DNA of 64,000 bases from Herbidospora sakaeratensis (GTDB lineage: Bacteria; Actinomycetota; Actinomycetes; Streptosporangiales; Streptosporangiaceae): assembly GCF_001570525.1 (NCBI RefSeq), contig NZ_BBXC01000013.1:124001-188000 (forward strand). The letters are read 5' to 3'. The notes beneath the pieces were generated by a model. That model saw nothing but the letters and a program-made list of their open reading frames with translations, did not search any database and was not told the DNA's origin. How positions within the stretch are numbered: position 1 is the stretch's first letter; each line of letters starts with the position of its first letter. Shown here one piece after another: positions 1 to 9,356 of the stretch. A program made the position numbers and the translations under genes.

Positions 1-2913
1 CACGCTGAAGTCCTTGAAATCGAACTGGCCGGTGACGTTCGCCGCGTGGGACGTGGCGATGAGCCCCGCGTCCTGCCGTTCGGCGACGCCGGGCAGGGTC
101 ACGGTCGCGCCGACCTTCGTCCAGGTGGTGCCGTTCTTGGAGTAGTAGCCGCTGACCTGGGCGCCGGTGCGGACGAGCCGGACCCACACCGGCGCGGTGA
201 CGCCCGACGCCCCGCTGAAGGAGTCGAGGTAGCCGTTGCCGTTGGCGTCCCACTGGAAGGCCACCCCGTTGCCGGGGGTGGCGACGACGGCCGCGTAGCC
301 CGGCGAGGACGCCGAACCGGTGACGTCGTTGCGCAGCACGACGCCCGCCTTCGCCCAGGCGTTGGTGTTGTCCATGCGGGTGACCTGCGCGGTGACGGTG
401 GCGGTGGCGCCGGCCGCGTCGTCGCGGTAGATCGCCCCGTACTCGTCGAAGGAGCCGCCGGCGTCCTGCCAGATGTCGGTTCCCGAGGTCATGATGACGA
501 ACTCCGACCCGGCCTCGGCGAACTGGCTGGGCACCGAGCCGTGCCCCTTCATCGAGGTGAGCGGGTTCAGCGCCGACACGGTGACCGACCGGGTCAGGCT
601 GAAGCCGGCCTGGTCGGCGCGGCCGGTGACGGTCGCCTTCACGTCCGCCCGGCTGACCGGGGTGGACACCGACTCGGGCGCGGTGACCTGCCACGTCTCG
701 CTGTCGGAGACGCCGGAGTCGAGGCCGTAGCGCACGGGCTTGCCGACGCGCTCGGCCCGCCAGCCGCCGGGCACGGCGAGGGCGACGGCGAACTCCGAGG
801 CCCGGCGCGGGCTGAAGTTCCGCACGGTCACGGTGACCTCCGTCGACTCCCCTGCCCGCAACACGGCCGGAGCCGCCGTGAGCGCCGCGCCGACCGGCGG
901 CCGCTGCGCCTCGGGGGCGCCTCGGTGGTCGCCGGTGGGACCGGCCTGGTAGATCACCCGGCTGGCCTCCAGCGGCAGGGTGGCCTCGGTGACGGTGCGG
1001 TTCCCCCGCGCGACGTTGCCGCGCTGGCCGTTGGTGATGCCGGTGATCGCGGAGTTGGTGGCGTAGTTGTCGATCAGGGTGAGGTCGCCGGTCCGGTTGC
1101 CGTTCTGGTTGTTGGCGTGCGCCCACTGGGCGGCGGTCCGGACGAACACGTTGCGGCTGGCGCTCAGGTAGCGGGAGCCCTCGTCGAAGTAGAGGCCCAG
1201 CTGCCCGCTGCCCTCGCAGTAGTTCTCGTCGATGACGCTGCGCGGCATCGCCGACAGGGTGTAGATGCAGCCCGCGTCGAACATGGTCTGCACGACGTTG
1301 CGGACGTGGTTGCCGACGACGCGGACGTCGCTCAGGGTCGTCGGCGTGTCGTAGACGGGCTGGAAGTCGTACAGGCCGCGGTTGACGTACTCGGGGCTGC
1401 CGCCCGGGTCGTTGGCGCCCCAGCCGTAGCCGAGCCCGATGCCCGTGTACGGCATGTCCGAGACGTAGTTGTGCTCGATCGACAACCGGGTCACGTAGCT
1501 GGCGAAGATCGCGTCCTGGTCGAGGTACTCCAGCGCGGTCGCGTAGACGCGGTTGTCACGGATCGAGATGTCGCTGTTGACCATGCGCGGGTCGGAGGGG
1601 TGGTGCGCGTCGGGGCGCACGCCGCCGACCATGATCCCGCCGCCCGCGCTCGCGGTGAACGTGCTCCCGACGACCGACACCTTGTGCGCGCCCAGGCCGA
1701 CGTCGCTGGCGTGCGCGTTGGCGTCGTTGCCGATGCCGAGCGCGAGGGAGCCGAGGTTGGTGAAGGTGTTGCCGGTGAACACGATGTCCTCGGCGGCCGA
1801 CACCTGGACGGCCGACGCCGACTGGGCCCAGCCGTTGCGGGAGCCCTCGAAGCCCTTGCAGCCGAACGCGCAGGAGGTGAAGGCGTCGGCGGGCCGGTGC
1901 GGCTGGACGCCGCTGATGAACACGCCGGTCTGCTGGTTGGCGTAGCCGTCGGAGGTGCTGGGGTGCAACCACGAGGTGCCGGTGAAGGTCAGGTTCTCGA
2001 ACCGCAGGTTGCGGGCCGGGGCGTCGTAGGTGCCGCCGACCTGGAGCAGCGACTCCAGGCGGGGCAGCTCGACCCGGGCCTCGGACATGTCCTGGCCGGC
2101 CAGGGGCTTGTAGTAGAGCACGCCCGCGGTGGTGTCCAGGTACCACTCGCCGGCCTCGTTCAGGAAGCTCTTGGAGTTGAGCAGCGTGAAGGTCCCGGCG
2201 CGCAGCGGCTGCTGGATGGCGTCGTAGCCGTAGGTGTTGTTGTTCCAGGCCGGCTGCTGCATGACGACCGTGGTGCCGGTGATGCTCTCGACGGGCGCGA
2301 ACCGGTTGGTGAACGACAACATCGCCTGGAACTCGATGCGCTTCTGGTCGGGCAGGCCGGCCAGGTAGGACAACGCGGGGTTGTTGACGGTGAAGCCGTT
2401 GGCGTTGAACGTGACGTCGCCGCGGGCGAGGCGCAGCCGCGCCTTCTGGGCGAGCTTGCCGTCGACGTACAGCTGGCGGGTGTCGAAGCCGGTGCCGACG
2501 GCGGCCCTGTAGACGCCGGTCGCGGCGTCGTCGAGCTCCCAGCCGGTGACGGGCCTGGCGCCGCTGATCACCGGGTGGGCGTCGCGGGCGGCCGTCCAGG
2601 TGACGGTCGCGCCCTCGCCGGGGGAGTCCGCCGCGGTCAGGCGCAGCGGCTCGGTCAGCCGGTGGACTCCGTCGAGGAGCTCGACGGTCACGTTGACGTC
2701 GCCCTTGGCGAGGGCGGCGCGGACCCGGCGCTGCGCCTCGCCGAGCGTGGCGAGCGGGTCGTCGCGCCGGCCGTCTCCGTTGTCGTCGGCGCCGGCCGCG
2801 CCCGTCGGCGCGACCACGATGGTCTGACTGGAAACGGCTGCCTGGGCCGGGACGCATAACGTCCCGGCGACGAGTGCGGTGGCGAGAGCGGCCGCCAGGG
2901 CGGAGAGACGCAC
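1..2913 (-). CDS. secreted right-handed beta-helix protein with NEW3-like and C-terminal DUF1349-like domains (3' end outside window)
   Basis: The reading frame runs leftward off the window, giving at least 971 residues. I chose the GTG at 2913 because a GAAGGGA ribosome site lies just upstream and it gives a clean signal peptide (MRLSALAAALATALVAG, then a cleavage site near AQA). Residues about 40-640 have the Asn/Gly-rich pattern of a parallel beta-helix, with repeated short phrases such as ISIRDNRVYAT and IEHNYVSDMPYTGIGLGYG, as in polysaccharide lyases and glycosidases of that fold. Residues about 690-790 resemble the NPCBM-associated NEW3 domain (LRAGESTEVTVTVRNFSPR). The last part looks like a DUF1349-type concanavalin-like domain (WVRLVRTGAQVSGYYSKNG). 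It probably acts outside the cell on a plant or microbial polysaccharide. The substrate and catalytic residues are not recognisable by eye. Confidence 0.85.
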   Translation of the reverse strand, partial: MRLSALAAALATALVAGTLCVPAQAAVSSQTIVVAPTGAAGADDNGDGRRDDPLATLGEAQRRVRAALAKGDVNVTVELLDGVHRLTEPLRLTAADSPGEGATVTWTAARDAHPVISGARPVTGWELDDAATGVYRAAVGTGFDTRQLYVDGKLAQKARLRLARGDVTFNANGFTVNNPALSYLAGLPDQKRIEFQAMLSFTNRFAPVESITGTTVVMQQPAWNNNTYGYDAIQQPLRAGTFTLLNSKSFLNEAGEWYLDTTAGVLYYKPLAGQDMSEARVELPRLESLLQVGGTYDAPARNLRFENLTFTGTSWLHPSTSDGYANQQTGVFISGVQPHRPADAFTSCAFGCKGFEGSRNGWAQSASAVQVSAAEDIVFTGNTFTNLGSLALGIGNDANAHASDVGLGAHKVSVVGSTFTASAGGGIMVGGVRPDAHHPSDPRMVNSDISIRDNRVYATALEYLDQDAIFASYVTRLSIEHNYVSDMPYTGIGLGYGWGANDPGGSPEYVNRGLYDFQPVYDTPTTLSDVRVVGNHVRNVVQTMFDAGCIYTLSAMPRSVIDENYCEGSGQLGLYFDEGSRYLSASRNVFVRTAAQWAHANNQNGNRTGDLTLIDNYATNSAITGITNGQRGNVARGNRTVTEATLPLEASRVIYQAGPTGDHRGAPEAQRPPVGAALTAAPAVLRAGESTEVTVTVRNFSPRRASEFAVALAVPGGWRAERVGKPVRYGLDSGVSDSETWQVTAPESVSTPVSRADVKATVTGRADQAGFSLTRSVTVSALNPLTSMKGHGSVPSQFAEAGSEFVIMTSGTDIWQDAGGSFDEYGAIYRDDAAGATATVTAQVTRMDNTNAWAKAGVVLRNDVTGSASSPGYAAVVATPGNGVAFQWDANGNGYLDSFSGASGVTAPVWVRLVRTGAQVSGYYSKNGTTWTKVGATVTLPGVAERQDAGLIATSHAANVTGQFDFKDFSV

Positions 2914-2950
2914 GGGAGTTCCCTTCTTCCGGTACGAGGGCACTTGGCCC

Positions 2951-2990
2951 ACCGGGGGAACGTAATTCGTATGACGTCTTACGTCAATAA
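2951..2990 (-). promoter_or_regulatory. promoter and palindromic operator of the beta-helix gene
   Basis: On the minus strand there is a -35 TTGACG (2982-2987), a 17-base spacer and a -10 TACGTT (2959-2964), which would start transcription about 38 bases before the GTG at 2913. A perfect inverted repeat, TGACGT-CTT-ACGTCA (2972-2986), covers the -35 end and most of the spacer. A repressor bound there would block RNA polymerase. No adjacent regulator is obvious. Confidence 0.6.
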
Positions 2991-2995
2991 GGAAC

Positions 2996-3991
2996 TCACA
3001 AGCGAGCGGCCACCTCCGTGATGGTCGCGGCCCAGATTCCGGACCCCGGATCGATCACCGCGAAGTGGTCGCCGGGCAGCTCCAGATAGGTGACGTCGTC
3101 GCCCGCCGCGCGGGCCGCGGCGGCGTAGCGGCGGTTGAAGTCGATCAGGTCGAGGTCGTCGTCCCCGGCCGTCACGACGAGCTGCGGCACGCCGAGCGGC
3201 AGGCGGCGCATCGGGTCGGCGGCGGCGTACACGCCGGGGAGGTCGGCGGACGGGCCGCCGAGGGCGTGCGCGACCGCGCCGGCGCCGACGCGGCGGCGTT
3301 CGCCCTCGGCGAGGTCGAGCACCCCGGCCAGGGAGACGGCCAGGGAGATCCGGCCGTCGTCGGCGGCGGCGCGCAGGGCGAGCTGGCCGCCCGCCGAGTG
3401 GCCGAAGACCACGATGCGATCGGAGTCCACGGCGGCGAGGCCGGCCGCGACGTCGGCGACGGTGGCCGCCCAGCCGTGCCGGTCGGGGCGGCGGTATTCG
3501 AGGTTCCAGGCGGCGTAGCCCCGGGCGGCCAGGTCGATCGCGAGGGCGTCCATCAGGTCGGCGGCCCAGATCGAGCGCCAGTAGCCGCCGTGGATCAGCA
3601 CCGCCGCCGGCGGGCGGCCGCCGTCGTGTCCCGGCGGCAGGCGCAGGTCGGCCCACTGCTCGTCGCCGGGGCCGTAGGCGATGCGCTCGGCGGGGTGCCG
3701 CAGCCGGTGCACGGCGTGCCGGATCGCCCAGGCCAGGCCCCAGAGGCCGCGGCCGTACAGGTGAATGGAGCCGGGGGAGACCGCGACCGGGCCGGCGCCG
3801 GCGGGGTCGTACCAGACGACGGGGGCGGGGTGCGGCACCGGTTCGCCCACCGCCACCACGGCGTCTCCCGTGGCGTCGAGCCCGGTGACCACGCGGCCCT
3901 CGACGCCCAGCTGCCGGAACTCCGACTCGGCGACGCGCCGGACCAGCTCGGGGTCGGCCCTCAGGCCCGGGGTCAGCGCCACCACGATCAC
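2996..3991 (-). CDS. kynurenine formamidase-like alpha/beta hydrolase
   Basis: This is an alpha/beta hydrolase of 331 residues. It has the HGGYW motif typical of arylformamidases (134-138), the nucleophile elbow GHSAGG (Ser about 199), an acidic residue near 278 (GDDDLD) and a catalytic His near 309 (GDHF). As the last gene of the kynurenine operon it should hydrolyse N-formylkynurenine to kynurenine and formate, the step after tryptophan dioxygenase. The GTG start overlaps the stop of the upstream decarboxylase gene (GTGA), which supports both the start and translational coupling. The 133 residues before HGGYW are more than the family usually has. That segment includes an unassigned stretch (GSIHLYGRGLWGLAWAIR). 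The assignment rests on motif plus context. Confidence 0.8.
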   Translation of the reverse strand: MIVVALTPGLRADPELVRRVAESEFRQLGVEGRVVTGLDATGDAVVAVGEPVPHPAPVVWYDPAGAGPVAVSPGSIHLYGRGLWGLAWAIRHAVHRLRHPAERIAYGPGDEQWADLRLPPGHDGGRPPAAVLIHGGYWRSIWAADLMDALAIDLAARGYAAWNLEYRRPDRHGWAATVADVAAGLAAVDSDRIVVFGHSAGGQLALRAAADDGRISLAVSLAGVLDLAEGERRRVGAGAVAHALGGPSADLPGVYAAADPMRRLPLGVPQLVVTAGDDDLDLIDFNRRYAAAARAAGDDVTYLELPGDHFAVIDPGSGIWAATITEVAARL

Positions 3992-4992
3992 CGGGTCCTC
4001 CCGAGGAAACGCAGGGCGTTGCCCGACAGCAGCTTGTCCCGCTGTTCCGCGCCGAGGAAGTCCGCCTCGTGCACGACCCGGCCGGCCGGGCGCTCGCCCA
4101 GCGGGTAGGGATAGTCGCTGCCGACCATCACCTGGTCGTCGCCCAGGACGTCCACGAGCAGCCGCAGCGCCGCCGGGTCGAACACGACGCTGTCGACGGA
4201 GAAGCGGCCGACGTAGTGGCTCGGCGGATGGGCCGACCGGCCGCGCACCACGTCGCCGCGACGGCGCCAGGCGTTGTCGGCGCGGCCGAGCCAGAACGGG
4301 AAGCTGCCGCCGCCGTGCGCGAAGCACAACCGCAGCGTCTCCGGCACCTGGTCGAAGACGCCGCCGAGGACGAGCGCCAGCACCGACAGGTGGGTCTCGG
4401 CCGGCATGCCGGTCAGCCAGCGCGCCATCCACCGGTCGAGCCGGGGGCCGCCGGGCATGTCCCACGGGTGCACGAAGACCGGCGCGCCGACCTCCGCGCA
4501 GTGCCGCAGGAACATCACGACGCCCGCGTCGTCGAGGTCGCGGTCGCCGACGTGGTTGCCGATCTCGACGCCCGCGTGGCCGTCGGCCAGGCAGCGGTCG
4601 AGCTCCGCGCACGCCGCCTCCGGGTCCTGGAGCGGAACCTGGCAGAACGGCACCAGCCGGTCGCTCTTCGCGGTCAGCTCCAGCGTGAGGTCGTTGAAGA
4701 CACGGGCGACCTTCACGGCCTGGTCGGCCGGGCGGTCGTAGGAGAAGAAGACCGGCGTGGGGGAGACGACCTGCACGTCGACGCCGTCGGCGTCCATGTC
4801 GGCCAGGCGGGTGCCGGCGTCCCACGCCTCGGCCCCGATCGGGCGGAACTCGGTCTCGCCCACCATGATCATGGCGGCGCGTTCGGAGTCGACGCGGAGC
4901 CAGGGCCAGCCCGTGCCGCCGCACCGGGCGGCCAGGTCGGGCCAGCCCTTCGGCACCAGGTGGGTGTGGACGTCGACGACGGGCCCGGCCAT
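3988..4992 (-). CDS. nbaD: 2-amino-3-carboxymuconate-6-semialdehyde decarboxylase (amidohydrolase family)
   Basis: This metal-dependent amidohydrolase-fold decarboxylase has 334 residues. It opens with the HxH metal motif (VDVHTHLVPKGW), then shows a His in APVFVHPWDMPGG, a His in LCFAHGGGSFPFW and an Asp in VMVGSDYPYPLGE, the metal-ligand pattern of ACMSD. It removes CO2 from aminocarboxymuconate semialdehyde and so diverts it from quinolinate (NAD) formation to catabolism. The start ATG at 4992 shares one base with the stop of the 3-hydroxyanthranilate dioxygenase gene (TGATG). A longer open frame upstream is only antisense coding of that gene. The stop overlaps the next gene's GTG. Confidence 0.92.
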   Translation of the reverse strand: MAGPVVDVHTHLVPKGWPDLAARCGGTGWPWLRVDSERAAMIMVGETEFRPIGAEAWDAGTRLADMDADGVDVQVVSPTPVFFSYDRPADQAVKVARVFNDLTLELTAKSDRLVPFCQVPLQDPEAACAELDRCLADGHAGVEIGNHVGDRDLDDAGVVMFLRHCAEVGAPVFVHPWDMPGGPRLDRWMARWLTGMPAETHLSVLALVLGGVFDQVPETLRLCFAHGGGSFPFWLGRADNAWRRRGDVVRGRSAHPPSHYVGRFSVDSVVFDPAALRLLVDVLGDDQVMVGSDYPYPLGERPAGRVVHEADFLGAEQRDKLLSGNALRFLGRTR

Positions 4993-5516
4993 CAGCCCTT
5001 GCCCGGGTGGAGCGCGCCGCACGCGGCGCAGGTGCGGGCGGCCTCGTCGGCGTAGAACGCCTGGAAGACCGGCGGCAGGTCCTGGACGATGTCGCGGACC
5101 TGGAGCTCGACCTCGTGCAGCAGGTTCCCGCAGTCGGGGCAGTACCACTGGAACCTCTCCAGCGTGCCCTCCTCGCGCACCCGCTCGACCACCATGCCGA
5201 TCGACCCGGCCTCGGGCCGCTGCGGCGAGTGGGGCACGTTCCCCGGCAGCATCCACATCTCGCCCTCGCGGATGTGCACGGTACGCGGCCCTTCCGGCGT
5301 CATGAGGTTGACGTGCATGGTGCCCTTGACCTGGTAGAAGAACTCCTCGTAGGGGTCGACGTGGAAGTCGGTGCGCTGGTTGGGGCCGCCCACGACCTGC
5401 ACGATGAAGTCCGATCCGCCCGGGAACATCTCCTTGTTGCCGACCGGCGGCTTCAGCAGGTGCTTGTTGCCCTCGATCCAGCCGGGGAAGTTCACCGGCT
5501 CGGTGATGTCGGTCAT
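4992..5516 (-). CDS. nbaC: 3-hydroxyanthranilate 3,4-dioxygenase
   Basis: This cupin ring-cleavage dioxygenase has 174 residues, a normal length for the bacterial enzyme. The iron ligands are visible as [13 protein letters not shown] (His, Glu) and NVPHSPQRP (His). The C-terminus carries two CxxC pairs (CPDC and CAAC) that form the second, rubredoxin-like iron site seen in bacterial HAO. It opens 3-hydroxyanthranilate to aminocarboxymuconate semialdehyde, which the next gene decarboxylates. The ATG overlaps the stop of the deaminase gene upstream as ATGA. Confidence 0.95.
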   Translation of the reverse strand: MTDITEPVNFPGWIEGNKHLLKPPVGNKEMFPGGSDFIVQVVGGPNQRTDFHVDPYEEFFYQVKGTMHVNLMTPEGPRTVHIREGEMWMLPGNVPHSPQRPEAGSIGMVVERVREEGTLERFQWYCPDCGNLLHEVELQVRDIVQDLPPVFQAFYADEAARTCAACGALHPGKG

Positions 5517-5938
5517 TCGTCGACTCCTTCCGGGAGTAGCGCCACGGCCTGTATCTCGATCAGCAGATGGGGATGGGGGAGCTGGTGCACCGCCACGGTG
5601 GTGCGGGCGGGCCCGGTCTCGTCGAAGTACTCCGCGTAGACCTCGTTGTAGCCGCCGAAGTCGTTCATGTTCACCAGGTAGGTCGTCACCTGCACCAGGT
5701 CGGCCAGGCCCGCCCCGGCGGAGGCGAGGAGGTCGCCGATGTTCTCGATCACCGCCCGGGTCTGCACCCGGATGTCGAGGGAAGTCGTGCCCATCGCGTC
5801 GGCGCTCGCGCCCGCGATGCTGTTGTCCGGACGCCGGCTGGAGGTGCCGGAGACGAAGGCGAACCCCCCGGCGACCTTCAGGTGCGGGAACCGCCCGCGC
5901 GGGGTCGCCTTACCGGGAACGATCTTGCCCGCGCTCAT
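5513..5938 (-). CDS. nbaF: 2-aminomuconate deaminase (RidA/YjgF family)
   Basis: This RidA-family protein has 141 residues counted from the ATG at 5938, which has GGGAG about eight bases upstream. The sequence contains [12 protein letters not shown], the Glu-rich [19 protein letters not shown] helix, and the ligand Arg in [13 protein letters not shown] followed by IEIQAVAL. In this operon it should deaminate 2-aminomuconate to 4-oxalocrotonate, releasing ammonia. A longer in-frame version exists, but its extra 24 Arg-rich residues look non-coding. The stop overlaps the dioxygenase ATG (ATGA). A 12-codon mini-ORF at 5935-5973 links it to the upstream gene. Confidence 0.9.
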   Translation of the reverse strand: MSAGKIVPGKATPRGRFPHLKVAGGFAFVSGTSSRRPDNSIAGASADAMGTTSLDIRVQTRAVIENIGDLLASAGAGLADLVQVTTYLVNMNDFGGYNEVYAEYFDETGPARTTVAVHQLPHPHLLIEIQAVALLPEGVDE

Positions 5939-5973
5939 GAGTCCGCTCCCGGCGCGATCGGCGTGCCGCTCAT
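5935..5973 (-). other. 12-codon mini-ORF bridging the decarboxylase and deaminase genes
   Basis: Minus-strand ATG at 5973 overlaps the decarboxylase stop (ATGA). The peptide [12 protein letters not shown] follows, and its TGA overlaps the ATG of the deaminase (ATGA). It fills the only other gap in the operon, so ribosomes could pass through it. Its text resembles the deaminase N-terminus ([11 protein letters not shown]), so it may be a relic of a 5' duplication. The function is inference. Confidence 0.4.
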
Positions 5974-6695
5974 TTCGCCGCCTTGAACGAGGCCGTGCCG
6001 AGCTTTTCAACCACCGCGCGCACGTGGTCGCCCGGGTTCAGGGGCACCGCCGCCGTGGCGGCCCCGGCCAGCACGATCCAGCCGTCGCGCAGTTCCACGC
6101 CGCGGCCCCCCGCCAGGCGGACCGCCGCGTCGAAGGCCCGGCGCGGGTCGCCGAGGATGGCGGCCGTCGAACCCGTCTGGACGACGCGGCCGTTCACCTC
6201 CAGCAGCACGCCGAGGTTGCCGAGCCCTTCGGGCACCGGCCGCCAGGGGCCGACGACGAAGCCGGACGCCGAGGTGTTGTCGGCGATCACGTCGGGCAGC
6301 GAGAAGTCGAAGCCCTCGAAGCGCGAGTCGATCACCTCCAGCGCCGGGGCGACGGCCTCGACGGCCGAGTGGGTGACCAGGAACGCGACCTCCGGTTCCG
6401 CCCGCGCGTGGATCTGCCGCGTGAGGTCGAGCACGCCGCCGTCGGCGATCCGCATGCCGTCGGTCAGGTGGCCCCAGATGACCTCGTCCACGCCGACCTG
6501 GGCCATCTTGGCGCGGCTGGTCAGGCCCATCTTCACGCCGGCCAGGCGCTCGCCCCGGGCCAGCCGCCGTTCGACGAGCGCCCGCTGCACGTCGTAGGCC
6601 GCCGGCGGGTCGAGACCGGCCGCCGCCGCGAGGCGCGGGATGGCCGTGGCCGTCAGCGCCGCCCGGTCGAGGCGGTCGGCGAGTTCGCTGATCAT
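5970..6695 (-). CDS. nbaG: 4-oxalocrotonate (2-oxo-3-hexenedioate) decarboxylase
   Basis: This 241-residue member of the hydratase/decarboxylase (fumarylacetoacetase-like) family is related to the hydratase encoded at 8568. Typical signatures are [12 protein letters not shown], the metal-binding [10 protein letters not shown] and [11 protein letters not shown]. It converts 4-oxalocrotonate to 2-oxopent-4-enoate plus CO2, usually in a complex with the hydratase. The ATG at 6695 overlaps the stop of the aldolase gene (ATGA). Confidence 0.9.
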   Translation of the reverse strand: MISELADRLDRAALTATAIPRLAAAAGLDPPAAYDVQRALVERRLARGERLAGVKMGLTSRAKMAQVGVDEVIWGHLTDGMRIADGGVLDLTRQIHARAEPEVAFLVTHSAVEAVAPALEVIDSRFEGFDFSLPDVIADNTSASGFVVGPWRPVPEGLGNLGVLLEVNGRVVQTGSTAAILGDPRRAFDAAVRLAGGRGVELRDGWIVLAGAATAAVPLNPGDHVRAVVEKLGTASFKAAK

Positions 6696-7699
6696 GGGGT
6701 CCCTCCGAGGTCGAGCGCCACGTCGACGATCATGTCCTCCTGGCCGCCGACCATCCGGCGGCGGCCCAGTTCGACCAGGATGGCCCGCACGTCGACGCCG
6801 TAGCGGCCGGCGGCGCGTTCGGCGTGCCGCAGGAAGCTGGAGTAGACGCCGGCGTAGCCGAGCGAGAGCGTCTCCCGGTCGACCCGCACGGGCCGGTCCT
6901 GCAGCGGCCTGACCAGGTCGTCGGCGGCGTCCATCAGCGCGAACACGTCGCAGCCGTGCGGCCAGCCGTGCAGGTCGGCGACGGCGGCGAACACCTCCAG
7001 CGGGGCGTTGCCCGCCCCCGCGCCCATGCCCGCGAGCGAGGCGTCGACCCGGGTGGTGCCGTGCTCGACGGCGACGACGCTGTTGGCGACGCCGAGCGAC
7101 AGGTTGTGGTGGGCGTGGATGCCGATCTCGGTGCCCTCGTCGAGCACCTGCCGGTAGGCGTCGACCCGGTCGGCGACGTCGCGCATGAGCAGCCGGCCGC
7201 CCGAGTCGGTGACGTAGACGCAGTGCGCGCCGTACGACTCCATGAGCTTGGCCTGCCCGGCCAGGGTGGCCGGGTCGGCCATGTGGGACATCATCAGGAA
7301 CCCGGCCACGTCCATGCCGTTGTCCCTGGCCCAGGCGATGTGCTGGGCTGCGATGTCGGCCTCGGTGCAGTGCGTCGCGACGCGCACGCTGGTGACGCCG
7401 AGGTCGCGGGCGGCCTTCAGGTCGGCGATGGTGCCGATGCCGGGCAGCAGCAGCGTGGTGAGCCGGGCCCTGGTCATGACGGAGGCGGCGGCCTCGATCC
7501 ACTCGGCGTCGGTGGCCGCGCCGTGGCCGTAGTTGACGCTGGAGCCCGCCAGCCCGTCGCCGTGGGCGACCTCGATCGCGTCCACGCCCGCCGCGTCGAG
7601 CGCGGCGGCGATCTCGGCGACCTGGGCGGGGGTGTAGCGGTGGGCGACGGCGTGCATGCCGTCGCGCAGGGTCACGTCCTGGACGTAGAGGCGGTTCAC
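6692..7699 (-). CDS. nbaI: 4-hydroxy-2-oxovalerate aldolase
   Basis: This HMGL-like TIM-barrel aldolase has 335 residues. The N-terminal motif [13 protein letters not shown] carries the catalytic Arg/Asp, and [16 protein letters not shown] carries the two metal-binding His. [13 protein letters not shown] and the C-terminal communication domain ([14 protein letters not shown]) are also typical. It splits 4-hydroxy-2-oxovalerate into pyruvate and acetaldehyde and normally channels the aldehyde to the dehydrogenase encoded immediately upstream. The start is the GTG at 7699, which overlaps the dehydrogenase stop (GTGA). Confidence 0.95.
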   Translation of the reverse strand: MNRLYVQDVTLRDGMHAVAHRYTPAQVAEIAAALDAAGVDAIEVAHGDGLAGSSVNYGHGAATDAEWIEAAASVMTRARLTTLLLPGIGTIADLKAARDLGVTSVRVATHCTEADIAAQHIAWARDNGMDVAGFLMMSHMADPATLAGQAKLMESYGAHCVYVTDSGGRLLMRDVADRVDAYRQVLDEGTEIGIHAHHNLSLGVANSVVAVEHGTTRVDASLAGMGAGAGNAPLEVFAAVADLHGWPHGCDVFALMDAADDLVRPLQDRPVRVDRETLSLGYAGVYSSFLRHAERAAGRYGVDVRAILVELGRRRMVGGQEDMIVDVALDLGGTP

Positions 7700-8571
7700 C
7701 GGGTCACCATCCGTTCGGCCGTGCGCAGCGCGGCGGAGGTCATGATGTCCAGGTTCCCGGCGTATTCGGGCAGGTAGTGGCCCGCGCCGGAGACCTCCAG
7801 GAAGACCGACACCTGCAGACCCGTGGGCACCGGGTCGAACTGCACCTCCTGCTTGAGGCGGTAGCCGGGCACGTACTCCCGCACCGAGGCGACCATGTCG
7901 GCGACCGAGCGGGCGATCTCCGCGCGGTCGCCGTCGGCGCACAGGCAGTAGACGGTGTCGCGCATGAGCAGCGGGGGTTCCGCCGGGTTCAGCACGATGA
8001 TCGCCTTGCCGCGTTCGGCGCCGCCGACCACCTCGATCGCCCGGGACGTCGTCTCGGTGAACTCGTCGATGTTGGCGCGGGTGCCCGGCCCGGCCGACCG
8101 GGAGGCGATCGAGGCGACGATCTCCCCGTACACGACCGGGGCGACCCTGCCCACGGCGGCCACGATCGGCACGGTGGCCTGGCCGCCGCAGGTGACCATG
8201 TTGACGTTGCGCTCGCCGAGGTGCTCGTCGAGGTTGACCGGCGGCACCACGTAGGGGCCGACGGCGGCCGGGGTGAGGTCGACGACGATCTTGCCGTGTG
8301 CGCGCAGCACCTCGTCGTTGTGCCGGTGGGCCCCGGCCGAGGTGGCGTCGAAGACCACGTCGACGCCGGCGAACTCCGGCAGCGCGACCAGGCCCTCGAC
8401 GCCCTTGTCGGTGGTGGCCACGCCCAGGCGCCGCGCGCGTGCCAGGCCGTCGGAGGCCGGATCGATTCCGGCCATCGCGACCATGCGCAGGCTCTTCGAT
8501 AGGCGCAGCACCTTGATCATCAGATCGGTGCCGATGTTGCCCGACCCGATCACCGCCACTCCGGCGCTCAT
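7696..8571 (-). CDS. nbaJ: acetaldehyde dehydrogenase (acylating)
   Basis: This CoA-acylating aldehyde dehydrogenase of the DmpF type has 291 residues. It has an NAD-binding start ([16 protein letters not shown]), the catalytic Cys in [14 protein letters not shown], and [16 protein letters not shown] near the middle. It oxidises the acetaldehyde released by the aldolase to acetyl-CoA, the exit of the pathway into central metabolism. The ATG at 8571 overlaps the stop of the hydratase gene (ATGA). Confidence 0.95.
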   Translation of the reverse strand: MSAGVAVIGSGNIGTDLMIKVLRLSKSLRMVAMAGIDPASDGLARARRLGVATTDKGVEGLVALPEFAGVDVVFDATSAGAHRHNDEVLRAHGKIVVDLTPAAVGPYVVPPVNLDEHLGERNVNMVTCGGQATVPIVAAVGRVAPVVYGEIVASIASRSAGPGTRANIDEFTETTSRAIEVVGGAERGKAIIVLNPAEPPLLMRDTVYCLCADGDRAEIARSVADMVASVREYVPGYRLKQEVQFDPVPTGLQVSVFLEVSGAGHYLPEYAGNLDIMTSAALRTAERMVTR

Positions 8572-9356
8572 GCCGCCCCTCCGAAACAGGTCCTGACCGA
8601 GCCGAGGCCCGAGATGCGCGCCTCGTAGGCCGCGCCCGGCGTCACCGGCACCATCGGCCCGAGCGCGCCCGAGAGCACCACGTCGCCGGCCCGCAGCGGG
8701 CGGCCCGCCGTCGCGAGCGTCCCGGCGAGCCAGGCCACGGCGTGCGCGGGGTTGCCCAGGCAGGCCGCGCCCGCGCCGACCGAGACCGGCTCGCCGTCGT
8801 GTTCGAGCACCGCGCCGCAGAGCCGCAGGTCCACGTCGGCGATCCGCCGGGGGCTGACGCCGAGCACGAACAGGCCGCTGGAGGCGTTGTCGGCGATGGT
8901 GTCGACGATGGAGATGTCCCAGTTCGCCACCCTGCTGCCGACGATCTCGATGGCCGGCAGCAGGTGGTCGGTGGCGCGGACGACGTCCACGACCGTCACC
9001 TGCTCGTGCGGCAGGTCGGCGCCGAGGACGAACGCGATCTCCGCCTCGACGCGCGGCTGGAGCACCCGGCCGGGGGCGACCTCCGCGCCGTCGGGCACCG
9101 CCATGTCGGCGAACAGCACCCCGAAGTCGGGCTGGAAGACCCCGAGGGCCTTCTGGACGACGGGATTGGTCAGCCCGATCTTCGCGCCGACCGGCCGCCG
9201 CCCCTCGGCGGTCCACCGCTCGACCTGCGCCCGCTGCACGGCGTAGGCGGTGGCGACGTCCCCTTCGGGCAGCAGGCCGCCGCGCAGGGGCGGGCACGGC
9301 GTGCCGGTGTCGTAGGCGTCGCGCAGGACCTGCGCCGCCCGCTGGATGTCGGTCAT
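8568..9356 (-). CDS. nbaH: 2-oxopent-4-enoate hydratase
   Basis: This MhpD/DmpE-family hydratase has 262 residues and includes [15 protein letters not shown], the metal-binding [11 protein letters not shown], and [13 protein letters not shown]. It adds water to 2-oxopent-4-enoate to give 4-hydroxy-2-oxovalerate, the aldolase substrate. The paralogous decarboxylase lies three genes downstream, and the two normally form a complex. The start overlaps the aldehyde dehydrogenase stop (ATGA). Confidence 0.92.
   Translation of the reverse strand: MTDIQRAAQVLRDAYDTGTPCPPLRGGLLPEGDVATAYAVQRAQVERWTAEGRRPVGAKIGLTNPVVQKALGVFQPDFGVLFADMAVPDGAEVAPGRVLQPRVEAEIAFVLGADLPHEQVTVVDVVRATDHLLPAIEIVGSRVANWDISIVDTIADNASSGLFVLGVSPRRIADVDLRLCGAVLEHDGEPVSVGAGAACLGNPAHAVAWLAGTLATAGRPLRAGDVVLSGALGPMVPVTPGAAYEARISGLGSVRTCFGGAA

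Noticed and set aside
46-2859. Very long open frame (937 codons) on the plus strand
   Set aside because: It is low-complexity Arg/Gly/Ala text antisense to the beta-helix protein, whose minus-strand frame has a signal peptide and domains. GC-rich codon bias produces such shadows.
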